This document shows, piece by piece, positions 16,458-26,403 of a stretch of DNA of 64,000 bases. A model generated the notes under the pieces. The model had not been told where the DNA came from. It made no database searches and worked only from the letters and a program-made list of their open reading frames with translations. The DNA lies in the NCBI GenBank assembly GCA_963797535.1, contig CAWCPQ010000001.1:496001-560000 (forward strand), written 5' to 3'. This stretch comes from JAWWOL01 sp963797535. Its GTDB lineage: Bacteria > Actinomycetota > Actinomycetes > JAWWOL01. Both the position numbers and the translations under genes were made by a program. The first letter of the stretch is position 1. Every line of letters begins with the position of its first letter.

Positions 16458-18377
16458 ATGCGCCGCCTGAACCTCGCGACCGCCGTGGTCGGAGGCGGCG
16501 TCGTGGGCGGCGTCGGCTGGGTGATCGCCCACCAGATTCTGCCGAGACCGATGATCCCGATCTCGTCGAATCAGGTCGACGCTCGATCACCATGGCGGTG
16601 CTGGGCGATCGGTTTCATGGCCGGGATCGGGGCCTTCAACGGTCCGATCCGCTGGCTGATCGGCCGCGACCTCACGCACGACGACGAGATGTTCCTGGCC
16701 GGCAAGGATCAGGGGGTCGGTCGCGTTACTTCCGGTTCACCACGGACCACAAGGTGGTCGGGATCCAGTACCTGGTCCTGACCATGGTCCTGCTCGGGGT
16801 CGGCGGCACCCTGGCGATGATGATCCGCACCGAGCTGATCACGTCGCATTCGAACTTCCTCGGACCGCAGACGTACAACGCGGTCGTCGGGATGCACGGC
16901 ATCATCATGATCCTGGCGCTGATCGTGGCGGTGACCGGCCCGTTCGGAAACTTCATCCTGCCGATCATGATCGGGGCGCGGGACATGGCCTTCCCGCGGC
17001 TGAACGCGCTGAGCTTGTGGCTGTTCGCTGCCGTCGGTCCCGGTTCTGCTCTCCGCCGGTTTCATGGGCGGTATCCCGACCGGGTGGTCCGGCTACGCTC
17101 CGTTGGCCGATCAGGCGCCGCCCGGCATGGACGCCTACCTGATGGCGATCATCATCTTCGCCATCTCCAGCGCGGTGGCGGGCGCGAACATCACCACGAC
17201 GGCACTGACGATGCGCGCCCGCGGTATGACGTGGAACCGCACGCCGATCTTCGTGTACGGCGTGGTGGCCAGCGTCGGGCTGGCCATCCCGGCGTTTCCC
17301 ATCTTCATGTCGGCGCAGATCCTGCTCGGCGTAGACCGCGCGATGGGTGGCCAGTTCTACGTCGCCGCCGGGGGCGGCAGTGCCTGGCTGTACGAGAACC
17401 TGTTCTGGATGATGGGTCACCCCGAGGTCTACGTGATCGTGCTTCCGGCAGTCGTCGCGCTGATGGAGATCACGCCGGTGTTCGCCCGCAAGCCGCTGTA
17501 CAACTTCAACGCTGCCGTGCTCGTCGATAGTCGGAATCGTCGGCCTGAGCGGCATGGTGTGGGCGCACCACATGTACGCGTCCGGCTGGGCTCCGGACCT
17601 CAACGGGCCGTTCATGCTGACGACCGAGCTGATCTCCGATACCGACCGGGGTGATCTTCCTCGTCATCCTCGGGACGATCTGGCGTGGCCGGATGTGGAC
17701 GACGCTGCCGATGATGGCGATCTACGCGATGCTCTGGAACTTCCTCATCGGTGGCGTGACCGGCATCTACCTCTCCGACGTGCCCGCTGACTACGCGTTG
17801 CACGGCTCGATGTTCGTCACCGCGCACTTCCACTACACGCTGATGGGCGCCGGGCTCACCGGGGCCATCGGTGCGCTCTGGCTACTGGTTCCCGAAGATG
17901 ACGGGACGGATGCTCAACGACCAGCTCGGGTAGGGTGTCGTTCTGGCTGGTACAGATCGGCTTCAACGTCACGTTCATCGGGATGTTCGCGGTCGGGCTC
18001 GCCGGCCAGCCTCGGCGGGTCTTCACCTACGACGCACATGTTCGCGGTCGGCAACTTCGTGTCGACGATCGGCGCCTACATGATCGGGCTGGGCATGCTG
18101 CTCCTGCTGTACGACGGTGATCAGCGTCGTGGCGCCACGGTCCGATCGCGCCCGCCAACCCGTGGGGCGGCAAGACGCTCGAGTGGACCGTCCCGAACCC
18201 GATTCCGTTGGAGAACTTCGAGGTGCTGCCGGTCGTCATCGCGGACGCCTACGGATACGGCGAAGGCGATCTGGCACCGTCTCACTGGGTCGAAGGGACC
18301 AGGGGCTCCGGACCACGAAAAGGTGGGCGCTGCAGCCGGGTGCCGCAGGCGAAGACGGCGAAGGGGGTACGCCGTGA
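16458..18377 (+). CDS. coxA: Cytochrome c oxidase subunit I, heavily frameshifted
   Basis: A complete subunit I can be assembled from pieces in all three frames: GKDQGVGR, RYFRFTTDHKVVGIQYLVL, VGMHGIIMILALI, NFILPIMIGARDMAFPRLNA, FWMMGHPEVYVIVLPAV (His and Tyr of the CuB site), VWAHHMYASG, FVTAHFHYTLMGAG and WFPKMTGRML. All heme and CuB histidine regions are present in the right order. I count roughly ten frame changes between 16560 and 18280. The N-terminal MRRLNLATAVVGGGVV segment probably belongs to the same protein. The TGA at 18375-18377 overlaps the coxC start. A 19-codon frame (16399-16458) overlaps its ATG and may be spurious. Confidence 0.82.
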
Positions 18378-19003
18378 GCGCGACCACCGTCGAGGATCCC
18401 GTTCACCACTTCGAGGAGCGGGACACGATCGGCCGCCGCTGGCGATGCGGCGTGATCCTGCTGATCGTGGCCGACGCCGCGTTCGTCGCCAGCCTGGTCT
18501 TCAGCTATTTCTACCTGCGTGGGCTCAACACGGAGGGTGCCTGGCTGGCCAAGGGGCAAGCCATCGCGCCCATCTGGGTCGGTTGGGTGATCGCGGCGAT
18601 CCTCATAGTGAGCGCGGCTTCCTACCGCTGGGGCAGGGTGGGGCTCGAGTCGGACAAGCATGGTCGATTGCGGGCCGGGGTCGCAGTTGCCCTTGTCCTG
18701 GTCGTCGTCGACCTGGTGGTGCAGTTCGTCCAGCTGGCCACCCTGCCGTTCGGTGCCGGGCACGGATCCTATGCCTCCTCCATCTATGTCATCGGCGGGG
18801 CCAACGTCTTCCACCTGCTGCTCACGGCTTTTGTCGGCGTGGCGGTGCTGAATCGCGCTCGCCTTGACAAGTACGCCGCCGACAACGACTGGCAGGTCCA
18901 GCTCGTCGGCATCTGGTGGAACTGGATCGCCCTCGCCGCAGTGATCACGGCATTCACGACCTCGTTCGTGGCCAGCCCGAACCACGTCCACATCCTCGGC
19001 TGA
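18374..19003 (+). CDS. coxC: Cytochrome c oxidase subunit III
   Basis: This 209-residue intact protein has five to six membrane helices and subunit III features: VFSYFYLRGLN, GGANVFHLLLTAFVG and the terminal WNWIALAAVITAF segment. GTG 18374 overlaps the coxA stop by 4 bp. It is the only intact oxidase subunit gene in this block, and it completes the coxBAC set of the aa3-type terminal oxidase. It converges with the lipoprotein gene at 19018. Confidence 0.85.
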   Translation: MSATTVEDPVHHFEERDTIGRRWRCGVILLIVADAAFVASLVFSYFYLRGLNTEGAWLAKGQAIAPIWVGWVIAAILIVSAASYRWGRVGLESDKHGRLRAGVAVALVLVVVDLVVQFVQLATLPFGAGHGSYASSIYVIGGANVFHLLLTAFVGVAVLNRARLDKYAADNDWQVQLVGIWWNWIALAAVITAFTTSFVASPNHVHILG

Positions 19004-19017
19004 GCAACAGATCGGGC

Positions 19018-20145
19018 TCAGCTCGAGGACATCGTGGCGCCCAGCGCCGAGACCCACGCGGGCAGTGGGATCTTGTCGAACGCTGCGCCGCCGCTGCTCA
19101 CCGCCCACAGGGTCGGGTGCTGCGCGCTGCCTGAGGTGGCGAAGCCTGCATCGCCGGAGCTTGGAGCAAGGTCGGTGAGCTGTGCCGGCGCCTTGCCACG
19201 ATCGGACGAGGTGCTGCCGTCGTTGTCCGACGCGAAGATGTGACCGGCACGGCCGACCAGCCACACCTGCGCCCCGCGACATCCCCACGCCGGAAGCGCT
19301 GCGGGCCCGGCAATCGACGCACCCGCGACCCAGGTCTTCCCGCCGTCAGCTGTCCGTTCGACGGTGATGGTGCCGTCGTCGCCGATCACTGGCAGGAGCC
19401 AGGATTTGCCGCTCCCGCAAGGCGCCAGCGCCGCGACGGCAGCACGGCTGCTGAGGTTCACTGGCGCCCACGTGCGTCCGCCGTCGGTGGTCTGAAACGC
19501 CACGGTTGCTCCCTTCGACCCATGGCCGGTCAGCCAGCCGAGGCCGGCGTCAGCCCAGGTCACGGCATCGAGTCGGGGAGCGTTGCTCGGTGCCAGCGCA
19601 GTGGCAGTCGTGAGCGTGCTCCACCCTGCCCCGTCGCTGGTCACCACGCGTCCCGACTGCAGTGACGACCGTAGTTGCCGCCCGGGACATGGCAACGGCC
19701 TGCCGCGCATCAGCTACGGCTCCCGGCAGCTCGCTGGGAGTCCATTGCTCCGCTGGACCGTTCTGGACAGCAGAGGCGAGCTGAGCAGCAGCTCGTACGG
19801 GAGTACACCGACGGCAGCAGAGCTGCCGGGGCCGACGCCGAGCACGAGGCCACCACCGGTCGGAACCGCGGCTGGCGTGACGTTCTCGACGTGTCGCCAG
19901 CCGTCAGCAGTGTGGAGGACCACCCATGACGTGCCGCTCGGCCAGACCAGCCAGCCATGGGTCGGGTTTTGCATGTGCAGGTAAGGAGTCCGGGCTGGCT
20001 GGGGCGCCGCGGATGACGGTGCCGATCCGGGCGGACTCCGCTTTCGAGCTGGCCACGCACAGGCTGCGAGCAGTACGGACAGGCCGATGACTGCGGGGCG
20101 GAGTCGTCCGGCTGTACGGCGATCCGGACGTCGCGATGACTTCAT
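19018..20145 (-). CDS. Lipoprotein with BNR/Asp-box propeller repeats, frameshifted
   Basis: ATG 20145 begins a signal peptide with lipobox LLAAC. Downstream are repeated Asp-box-like units (HTADGWRHVE, QTTDGGRTWAPV, RTADGGKTWVAG) typical of sialidase/Ycf48-type beta-propellers. The frame breaks near 19715 and resumes to a stop at 19018. No sialidase catalytic residues can be claimed, so it is better regarded as an exported propeller scaffold. Its start overlaps the SCO1 stop (ATGA), placing it last in a four-gene minus-strand operon linked to oxidase biogenesis. Confidence 0.65.
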
Positions 20146-20800
20146 GCAAGCAGCCGGCGGATCTCGCCGCGTACGGTCTCGGCGTAGGTGCTGGTCAGCT
20201 CTTCGGCCGCGCCGTCGCCCAGGTAGGCCTGCATCGTGCCGTCCCTGCCGATGAAGTAGATGCCTTCACCGTGCTGGATCATGCCGACAGAGGGGACCTG
20301 GATGGCGATCCCGTACGCCGCCGTAATCTGTTGCAGGTCTGCGGCGGAGCCGGCGAGGAAGTGCCAGTTGGGCAAGTCGTCGAGTCCGTGCGAGGTCGGT
20401 GAACGCCGCGACATCGGCGACCCCGGTGAACAAAGGGTTGCTGTCGATCGCCACGAGCTCGACATCGTGAGGACAAGGAGCCAAGCTCGCGGTCGGCCGT
20501 CGCCAGCTGGTTGGCGATCAACGGGCACTCGTCACTGCACACCGGGTCGAGGAAGGTGAGCACGGTGAGCTTGCCGCGCAGGTGTTCCGAGGACACCTGA
20601 GCGCCGGTCTGGTCGGTGAGGTCGAAGGTGGGGCTGGCCGGTGGTTCACCGTCACGATCCCTCCACCACTGTCAGCGCGACTGCCGACGAGCCAGCGGGG
20701 CCGAGCAGTAGTCCCGGCCGCCACCAGGGGCGCGACGACCAGTGATCCGATGCCGAGGACGGCAGTACCGGCGGCAACCGGTTCGCGGAAGGCACCCGTG
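20142..20800 (-). CDS. SCO1/SenC-type copper chaperone, frameshifted (possibly fused to the upstream DoxX-like protein)
   Basis: Pieces spell an SCO1/SenC thioredoxin-fold protein: FDLTDQTGAQV, LTVLTFLDPVCSDECPLIAN with the copper-binding CxxxC, WHFLAGSAADLQQITAAYGI and GEGIYFIGRDGTMQAYLGDG, with the stop at 20142. The family delivers copper to the CuA site of oxidase subunit II. Frame changes lie near 20400, 20470 and 20650. The N-terminal membrane segment (VLGIGSLVVAPLVAAG) is in open frame with the upstream DoxX-like protein, with no stop between them, so the true start is unresolved. Confidence 0.65.
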
Positions 20801-21706
20801 TGCCCGGACGGCTCGGCAGGGGAGGTGACCGGCCAGCCGGGAAGCGCGCACATCAGTAGCAAAGCAAGGGGAAGTGCGGTGTTCGGGTCGGTGGGCAGGG
20901 TGCCCAGTACGCCAAAGTCCTGCCCCAGCCACCAGGTGAGCATGCACAGAATCAGTCCGGCCAGCACCCAGCCCGTGGCCCGGCTCAGGCACAGACCGGC
21001 GCCGATGAGCAGCAGCGCGGCCACCACAACGATGTTGACGACGACCGGGTGCGCCGCTGCAAGGTCGGCAACGTGCGCTGATCGGCCTTCGCAGCAGCGC
21101 GGGCTGTTGGTTGGCCGCGCCGTCCCGGAACGGTGCAGCTGCGCCGGAGCCGGACCAGAATCCTTCCCAGGGCAGGGTTTGGAGGACCACGCCGACCAAC
21201 AGCCAGGCACCGACCCCGCGGCGTGCCAGTAAGGCAGTCTTGCCGCTTTCCCACCACGACCACGGTGCCAGCAGCAGCAGCGCAGCGAACGACGTAGGTC
21301 GCTACGGCTCCGGGTGCTCCGCTCAGCCAGCCGGCTCCCGTACTGAACATGCCGCCCAAGCTCTCGCCGACGACCCAGACCAGCAGGCTCCAGATCACGG
21401 ACGCCCAGATGGCAAACCGGCTGAGCAGGCCGGTCCCACCCAGGATCAGCAGGAGGCCCAGGCCGACCTGGATCCAGACGGTAGCCGCGTCGGCGGTCAC
21501 GGGATGACGTACGAACAACCGTAAGAGCGGCGCGGAGCCGTCGCGTAGCCAACCGGGGGCATCAGCGAGGGTGGGGGCGAGTACCTCGCGGCCGAACCCG
21601 GAGGCCATCTGCGGACGCGCTTGCAGGAGGCCGTCGACCAGCCAGAGCAACCCGAAGGCGATGCGAAGAAAGCGACGTGCTGCAGGCTCAGCGGAGCGTC
21701 CGTCAC
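20801..21706 (-). CDS. DoxX-like polytopic membrane protein, frameshifted
   Basis: GTG 21706 overlaps the preceding small gene's stop. Several frames together give a protein with about seven hydrophobic helices: FLRIAFGLLWLVDGLLQ, VWIQVGLGLLLILGG, IWSLLVWVVGESLGGMF, TLPWEGFWSGSGAA and LTWWLGQDFGVLGTLPTDPN. The early FGLLWLVDGLLQARPQM and late LGQDFGVLG motifs belong to an actinobacterial DoxX-like family of unknown function, often beside redox or copper genes. At least three frame changes occur (near 21680, 21220 and 21080). The C-terminal boundary with the SCO1 domain is arbitrary here. Confidence 0.6.
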
Positions 21707-21882
21707 GGGCCGAGCAGCCGTGCCTGCCACGACTGCAGGCGCGGCCGTTCCTGACGTGACAGCAACCAGACAGCGAGGGCGCACAGGAGCGCAGCCAAGC
21801 CGAGCCAGCCGAGACTGCGAAGCAGCGTGTCATAGAGGCTCGCGCTCAGGTCGGGGAGCGGGGCGCCGGACGTGGAGGGCAC
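21703..21882 (-). CDS. Small single-span membrane protein
   Basis: This 59-residue protein has one clear transmembrane helix (LGWLGLAALLCALAVWLL) and a basic C-terminal tail. GTG 21882 is 7 bases after a GGAGG, a good ribosome binding site. The stop overlaps the GTG of the DoxX-like gene, so it is the first gene of the minus-strand operon with DoxX-like, SCO1 and propeller lipoprotein genes. Function unknown. Confidence 0.55.
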   Translation of the reverse strand: MPSTSGAPLPDLSASLYDTLLRSLGWLGLAALLCALAVWLLSRQERPRLQSWQARLLGP

Positions 21883-21994
21883 TTTCAGCCTCCGGGTTTC
21901 GGAGCCGTAGTCGGGCCTGGCGGAGCAGGCTGAGTTTACTCTGATACAGGGGCTTTCGGGAGTGGTTGACTGCGCAGGACATCTGTCTCGGAGA

Positions 21995-22784
21995 GTGAGG
22001 GCCGCTCGGTGGTACACACGCTCCGGACGGCGTCGTCTGATCGGCGTTTCGCTTGCGGTCGATGCTCGTGCTCTCGGCCTGCTCCAACCCTCACAACGGC
22101 GGCGCCGCGGCGCCTACGGCCGGCACGGTGGCGCACAGATCGGTCCCCGACTCGATCGCACGACTGACCTTCCGGGGCAGCTCAAGGCAGCCCGGTCTCG
22201 CTGGCCTCGCTGCGCGGAAAGACTTTGGTCCTCACCGATTTTCTCTCGCTCTGCCAGGAAGTTTGTCCCCTCACCAGCGCCAATCTCGGCCAGGTGAACC
22301 AGGCGATCGACCGGGCCGGACGGCAGAACGACATCGAGCTTGTTGAGGTGACCGTTGACCCCGGCAGGGACACAGTCGCTCGTCTTGCTGACTACTCGAA
22401 GCTGATCGGCGCTGGCGCCAACTGGATGCTGCTGACCGGTAGTGCTGCCGATGTTGCGGCACTGTGGAAGTGGTTCGGGGTTGCCTATGAGCGACAGCCG
22501 GAGACCTCTCCGGCACCGATCGACTGGTGGACCGGCAAGCCGACTGACCTACGACGTGGGGCACTCGGACGTGTTGTTCTTCCTGGACCCGCACGGCGTC
22601 GAGCGCTATCTGATCGCCGGCGCGCCGAATGCTGCATGCGTACCGATTCCCTCGCCCTCTCGCGAGCTTTCTCAATGACGAGGGCAGGGCTAACCAGGCC
22701 TCACCGCAGCCAGGTGCCTGGACGGCCTCCGATGTCGAGGACGTGCTCGGCTGGATGACCGGCACCCCGATCAGCACTGGCTGA
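21995..22784 (+). CDS. Second SCO1/SenC-like lipoprotein, frameshifted
   Basis: From GTG 21995 the frame reads a basic start and GRRRLIGVSLAV. A frame change near 22060 continues into SMLVLSACS, a lipobox. The thioredoxin fold follows: GSPVSLASLRGKTLVLTDF, LCQEVCPLTSANL with CxxxC copper ligands, VTVDPGRDTVARLADYSK and NWMLLTGSAADVAALWKWFG, then DVLFFLDPHGVERYLI and the end at 22784. Further frame changes are near 22170, 22550 and 22680. It is divergent from the operon carrying the other SCO1 gene. Two SCO1 proteins beside one oxidase suggests split copper-loading and thiol-reducing roles. Confidence 0.68.
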
Positions 22785-22804
22785 CCGGCAACGGCTGAGC
22801 CCGG

Positions 22805-23002
22805 TCAGGCTCCGCGGTTGATCCGGCGGATCGTGACCAGGAGCAGCAGGAACAGCAGCACGCCGCCCAGCATCACGAAGCCCCAGCCGATCGGAGAGTG
22901 ACCGAGGAGCGCGATCGGATAGCCAATCGCGTAGCAGAGGACCATGCCGGCAGCGAGCAGGGCCTGGGTGCGGTCGGGCCGGACGTCGCCTCTGCTGGTC
23001 AC
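22805..23002 (-). CDS. Small two-helix membrane protein
   Basis: From GTG 23002 this 65-residue frame has a polar start (RGDVRPDRTQ) and two transmembrane helices (LLAAGMVLCYAIGYPIALLG and a second ending LLFLLLLVTIRRINRG). It lies downstream of the immunity gene and may belong to the toxin locus or be an independent gene. I do not recognise a function. Confidence 0.5.
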   Translation of the reverse strand: MTSRGDVRPDRTQALLAAGMVLCYAIGYPIALLGHSPIGWGFVMLGGVLLFLLLLVTIRRINRGA

Positions 23003-23137
23003 TCCCGGATAGTGACCGAAACCTGCTGCGTAGACAAGGCCCGTTCCCCTTCGTTGTCCGCCAACGTCGAGGAGACTTGCCGTCGTCCCAGCGACTCCAA
23101 GTCTCAGCCACTCCGGAACGTGGACGCATCGGTCGAT

Positions 23138-23456
23138 CAGCTGGGCGGCTCGGCGAGTGACTCGACCAGCCAGCCACGGAGTCGTTGCAACGAAGGCGAG
23201 CCAGCCGTTCTCGTCGGCATCCCACATCGACCAACTCACGCCGAGAGCCTTGACGGCTTCACGCATGGCTTCGTTGGTCGGGAAGCGCAGCAACAAGGCG
23301 TCGAGCTCGGCGATCGTCTCCGCCAGGAAGTTTCGCTGGCCTCGGATGAAGTCGTCCACCGCACGTCGTTCGTTCTTGTCGTAGTCGTAGTCGTAGTCCT
23401 GTCCGAAGCAAGTCGAGCAGGGCGAAGGCTTCTGGGTAGTCCTCATACATCTGCAT
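23138..23456 (-). CDS. CdiI_2-like immunity protein, two apparent frameshifts
   Basis: ATG 23456 starts MQMYEDYPEAFALL. After a one-base frame change near 23405 the product continues CFGQDYDYDYDKNERRAVDD, LAETIAELDALL and VSWSMWDADENGWLAF. A second change near 23180 restores PWLVESLAEPPS and a stop at 23138. The order (acidic Tyr/Asp patch, ETIAELDALL helix, final WL helix) matches the contact-dependent inhibition immunity family CdiI_2. It lies 19 bp after the toxin gene on the same strand, the expected toxin-then-immunity order, and should neutralise the toxin's RNase domain. The summed length, about 106 residues, is normal. Confidence 0.7.
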
Positions 23457-23475
23457 TCGCGATCGAGCGGCACGA

Positions 23476-24853
23476 CTACTCCAGATAGGCTGTGACTACA
23501 ACGACTTTGCCGTTGACGAGGGTGAGACGCACTACGGCCGTCGAGGCTGGGACGTAGACGCCATCTCGGGATAGTTTCATCCCTGCGGGGGACTTGAGTC
23601 GAGTCCTGAGCGAGATCGATGTCCTTGGTGCCGTTGAGGAGCTTGGCGATCTTCGCTGGGTTGGCGGCGATCGCTGCATCGACGGCGTTCTCAGCGGTGA
23701 CGAGGTCGGTGAACGAGCTCACCTCGTCAATCCAGGGCTCCCTGTCGAGTCGCCGCTGCAGCCACTCCCGATCTCTGCCCACGTGCTTGTAGATCGTATG
23801 CCCGAAGGGCGAGCGGCCTTCGTGCATCCGTAACCGCACCTGCTGGCGGAGGTCGTCGACGCGCTGCCCGGTCGGCCTTCGCTTGGTCGCGGCGCCGGTG
23901 CCCTCGGTGGGATGACGAGTTGCGCTGACGGCACCGGTCAACGCAGCCAGCAGCGCAGTCTTGGTCAGGTCGCTCGGATTGACGTGCCCTGTGCTGGCGT
24001 ACTGCTCCAGCGCATCGTCGGCGGTCAGCGTGGCGGTGATCGCGGTGGTGCTCAGCGCGGCTTGACCGGCATGGCCGGCGCCGCGGAACGCCATCGACTT
24101 GCTCAGGGCCGACTGGGTGGCGCCGGTCGTGCCGGACACCGCCGCCCCGACGAGGAACGACTTGATCAGGTCCTCGTCCGAAATCTTGCGACCGGTCGCT
24201 AGGTGGATACCGACGTCGATCGTGGTCGAGACGGCGCCTTGCACCAGGTGCGGAAGGGCCACGACCTGGAGCGCCCGCAACGCTGTCATCGCGTTGGCGG
24301 TCAGGCTCATGGCTGTGGTCGCGGCGGCCTCGGCCGCAGTCGCTCCTGCGGCGGCGGCCTCGGCGCCGGCGATGGCCTCGCCGACCTCGAGTGCGGCCAC
24401 AGTCCCCACCGGTGCGGCTGCCCCGACCGTAATGGTGATGGCGACCGCTGTCACCGCGACGACGGCCCCGATGGCCACGATCTTGGTCAATGACCAGCGG
24501 TGGTGGTGCTGCGCCTTGTGCAACGCTGCGGCGTAGTCGTCCAAGTGGGTCGCCGTCTCCCGCGCCGCGGCGGAGAGGGTACGGATGTTCGTGGCGACCG
24601 TGTGTGACGGGACCTTGAGGGCCGTGGCTCCCGCCCCATGCCAGCGGCTGGACAGGTCGAGCGTGATGTCCTCGACCCGGTGGGCTGTGGAGTCAAGGCG
24701 GTCAGCGAGCTCGCGGTAGGCCGTGGCCAGAGTACGCGCTGCATCCGGGTCCCCGTGCGGTGCCACCGGCAGCGTGATCGGGTGCGGATAGGCCGAAGGA
24801 GGCGGAGCCGCGGCGACGGCTGTGTTGACCAGCGTCACCGCGCCACCCCCCAT
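23476..24853 (-). CDS. Polymorphic toxin with WXG-type N terminus and RNase A-like C-terminal domain
   Basis: Residues 35-120 form a helical WXG100/LXG-like region with SRWHGAG (W71). An alanine-rich hydrophobic stretch follows at about 125-190, then a linker. The C-terminal toxin domain (about 335-459) has GHTIYKHVGRDREWLQRRL, VSSFTDLVTAENAVDAAI and an end reading VYVPASTAVVRL, then VNGKVVVVTAYLE. This is the pattern of CdiA-CT bacterial RNase A domains, with the KHV histidine and the TAY end. One frame change near 23595 separates the last 40 residues. ATG 24853 or GTG 24838 may be the start. Delivery is presumably by a type VII-like route encoded elsewhere. Confidence 0.72.
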
Positions 24854-24936
24854 CCGCCGGGGCTGCTTCCCCGTCCCAGCAGATGTTCCGGCAACCGGCG
24901 CGATCCGGGCAGGGCAATTTCGTGCCCTGTGGATAA

Positions 24937-26403
24937 CTAGGCCGGGCCGACCAGACCGGCCACGATCTTCGCCGACAGCGTGACGAGGGGGAGCCCGCCA
25001 CCGGGGTGCGCCGAGCCGCCGACGAGGAACAGGCCGCGTACGCCGGAGGCGTTGCCGGGGCGCAGGAACGCAGCGGTCGCACCGTTCGACGAGCTGCCAT
25101 AGATAGCGCCGCCGGGGCTTCCGGTGGCGCGCTCGAGGTCGGCAGGGGTACGGATCTGCTTGACTACCAGGCGATCTCGTACGCTGAACCCGCGCCGTTC
25201 CAGCCGGTCGATGACCAGCTCGGCGTACGAGTCCCCGACTGCGTCCCAGTCGACCGGCCCGTTCCGGGCTGCGTTGACCAGGACGAACCAAGCCTCATCA
25301 CCGGCGGGGGCGACCGCGTCATCAGGGGGAGCACTGATGTAGATCGTGGGGTCGTCGACCGTCCAGCCGCCGAAGACACCGTCGAACTCTGCGTCGTAGT
25401 CCGCAGGGAACAGCACCGTGTGGTGGGACAGCCCGGGCGTCGCGCCCCGCAGTCCGAGCAGGAGGACGAAGCCCGAGAACGACGCCGTCGTACGGGACAG
25501 GCGCCGTTGTGCTGGGCCGCGTCGTCGCCGGTGTGCGCCCTGCAACAACGTGCCATAAACCGTTGCGGCGTCAGCATTCGCGACGACGAGGTCGGCGTCG
25601 ACGGAGGTTCCGTCAGCGAGTGTGACGCCACTGACTGCCCCACCCGCGACATCGATGCTCTTGACAGAGGCGTCGAGCACGATGCGCGCGCCGCGTTCGG
25701 TGGCCCTGTCCGCCATGGCCCTGGCAAGACGGTGCAGGCCACCCTCGACGTACCAGCATCCGAAGGTCTGCTCTACGTAGGGGATGACGGCCAACGCCGC
25801 CGGTGCACGGCGCGGATCCGATCCGGTGTAGGTGGCGTAGCGGTCCAGAAACATGCGGAGCCGCGGGTCCCGAAGATACTGCTGGCCGAGGGATCTCAGG
25901 CTTCGCCACGGAGCGATGGTTGTGAGGTCCGGCAGTCGCCAGGACTGTCGCAGCAGGCTACGGATGCCAGCCAGCGGGGTTTCCAGGAACGGCACGTGCG
26001 TTGCATCCCAGATCCGTTCGGCGCGGCGCATGAAGGCGAGCCAGTCGTCGCCGCTGCCCTCGCCGAGCGCGTTGTCGAGGCTGTCGCAGAACGTGGTCAG
26101 ATCGCTCGACGAGTCAAACTCGGTGCCATCGGCGAACTCGTAGTGGGCGATGGGGTCCACTGACCGCAGGGAAAGCACGGACTCCAAGGGGTCGCCGGTG
26201 GTCGAGAACAGTTCCTGGAACACCTGCGGCATGGTGATCACCGACGGCCCGGTGTCGAACGTAAAGCCTTGCGTGGTCAGGGATCCGAGCTTGCCTCCGA
26301 TTACTGAAGCCTGTTCATAGACGGTGACGTCGTGACCAAGAGCTGCCAGGCGAGCCGCAGCCGCGAGGCCGCCGACGCCGGCGCCGACCACCACCGCCCT
26401 CAC
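24937..26403 (-). CDS. crtD: CrtD-like carotenoid desaturase
   Basis: This 488-residue FAD enzyme of the phytoene desaturase superfamily has VVVGAGVGGLAAAARL at the start, the GFTFDTGPSVITMPQVF pattern and the C-terminal HPGGGLPLVTLSAKIV FAD-binding end. It is distinct from CrtI at 6.1-7.6 kb. Next to CruF and CruG genes, a 3',4'-desaturase of 1'-hydroxy-carotenoids (CrtD role) is the best assignment; this is context inference. GTG 26403 overlaps the glycosyltransferase stop. It is the last gene of the late carotenoid operon. Confidence 0.78.
   Translation of the reverse strand: MRAVVVGAGVGGLAAAARLAALGHDVTVYEQASVIGGKLGSLTTQGFTFDTGPSVITMPQVFQELFSTTGDPLESVLSLRSVDPIAHYEFADGTEFDSSSDLTTFCDSLDNALGEGSGDDWLAFMRRAERIWDATHVPFLETPLAGIRSLLRQSWRLPDLTTIAPWRSLRSLGQQYLRDPRLRMFLDRYATYTGSDPRRAPAALAVIPYVEQTFGCWYVEGGLHRLARAMADRATERGARIVLDASVKSIDVAGGAVSGVTLADGTSVDADLVVANADAATVYGTLLQGAHRRRRGPAQRRLSRTTASFSGFVLLLGLRGATPGLSHHTVLFPADYDAEFDGVFGGWTVDDPTIYISAPPDDAVAPAGDEAWFVLVNAARNGPVDWDAVGDSYAELVIDRLERRGFSVRDRLVVKQIRTPADLERATGSPGGAIYGSSSNGATAAFLRPGNASGVRGLFLVGGSAHPGGGLPLVTLSAKIVAGLVGPA

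Noticed and set aside
12577..18377. Cytochrome oxidase locus as a decayed pseudogene block
   Set aside because: All catalytic motifs survive in order, and the same type of indel affects essential mur genes, so sequence error is more likely.
22805..25291. Single 828-residue protein joining toxin, immunity and membrane parts
   Set aside because: Family boundaries, a better frame for the toxin end (stop 23476) and a separate immunity start at 23456 show at least three genes.
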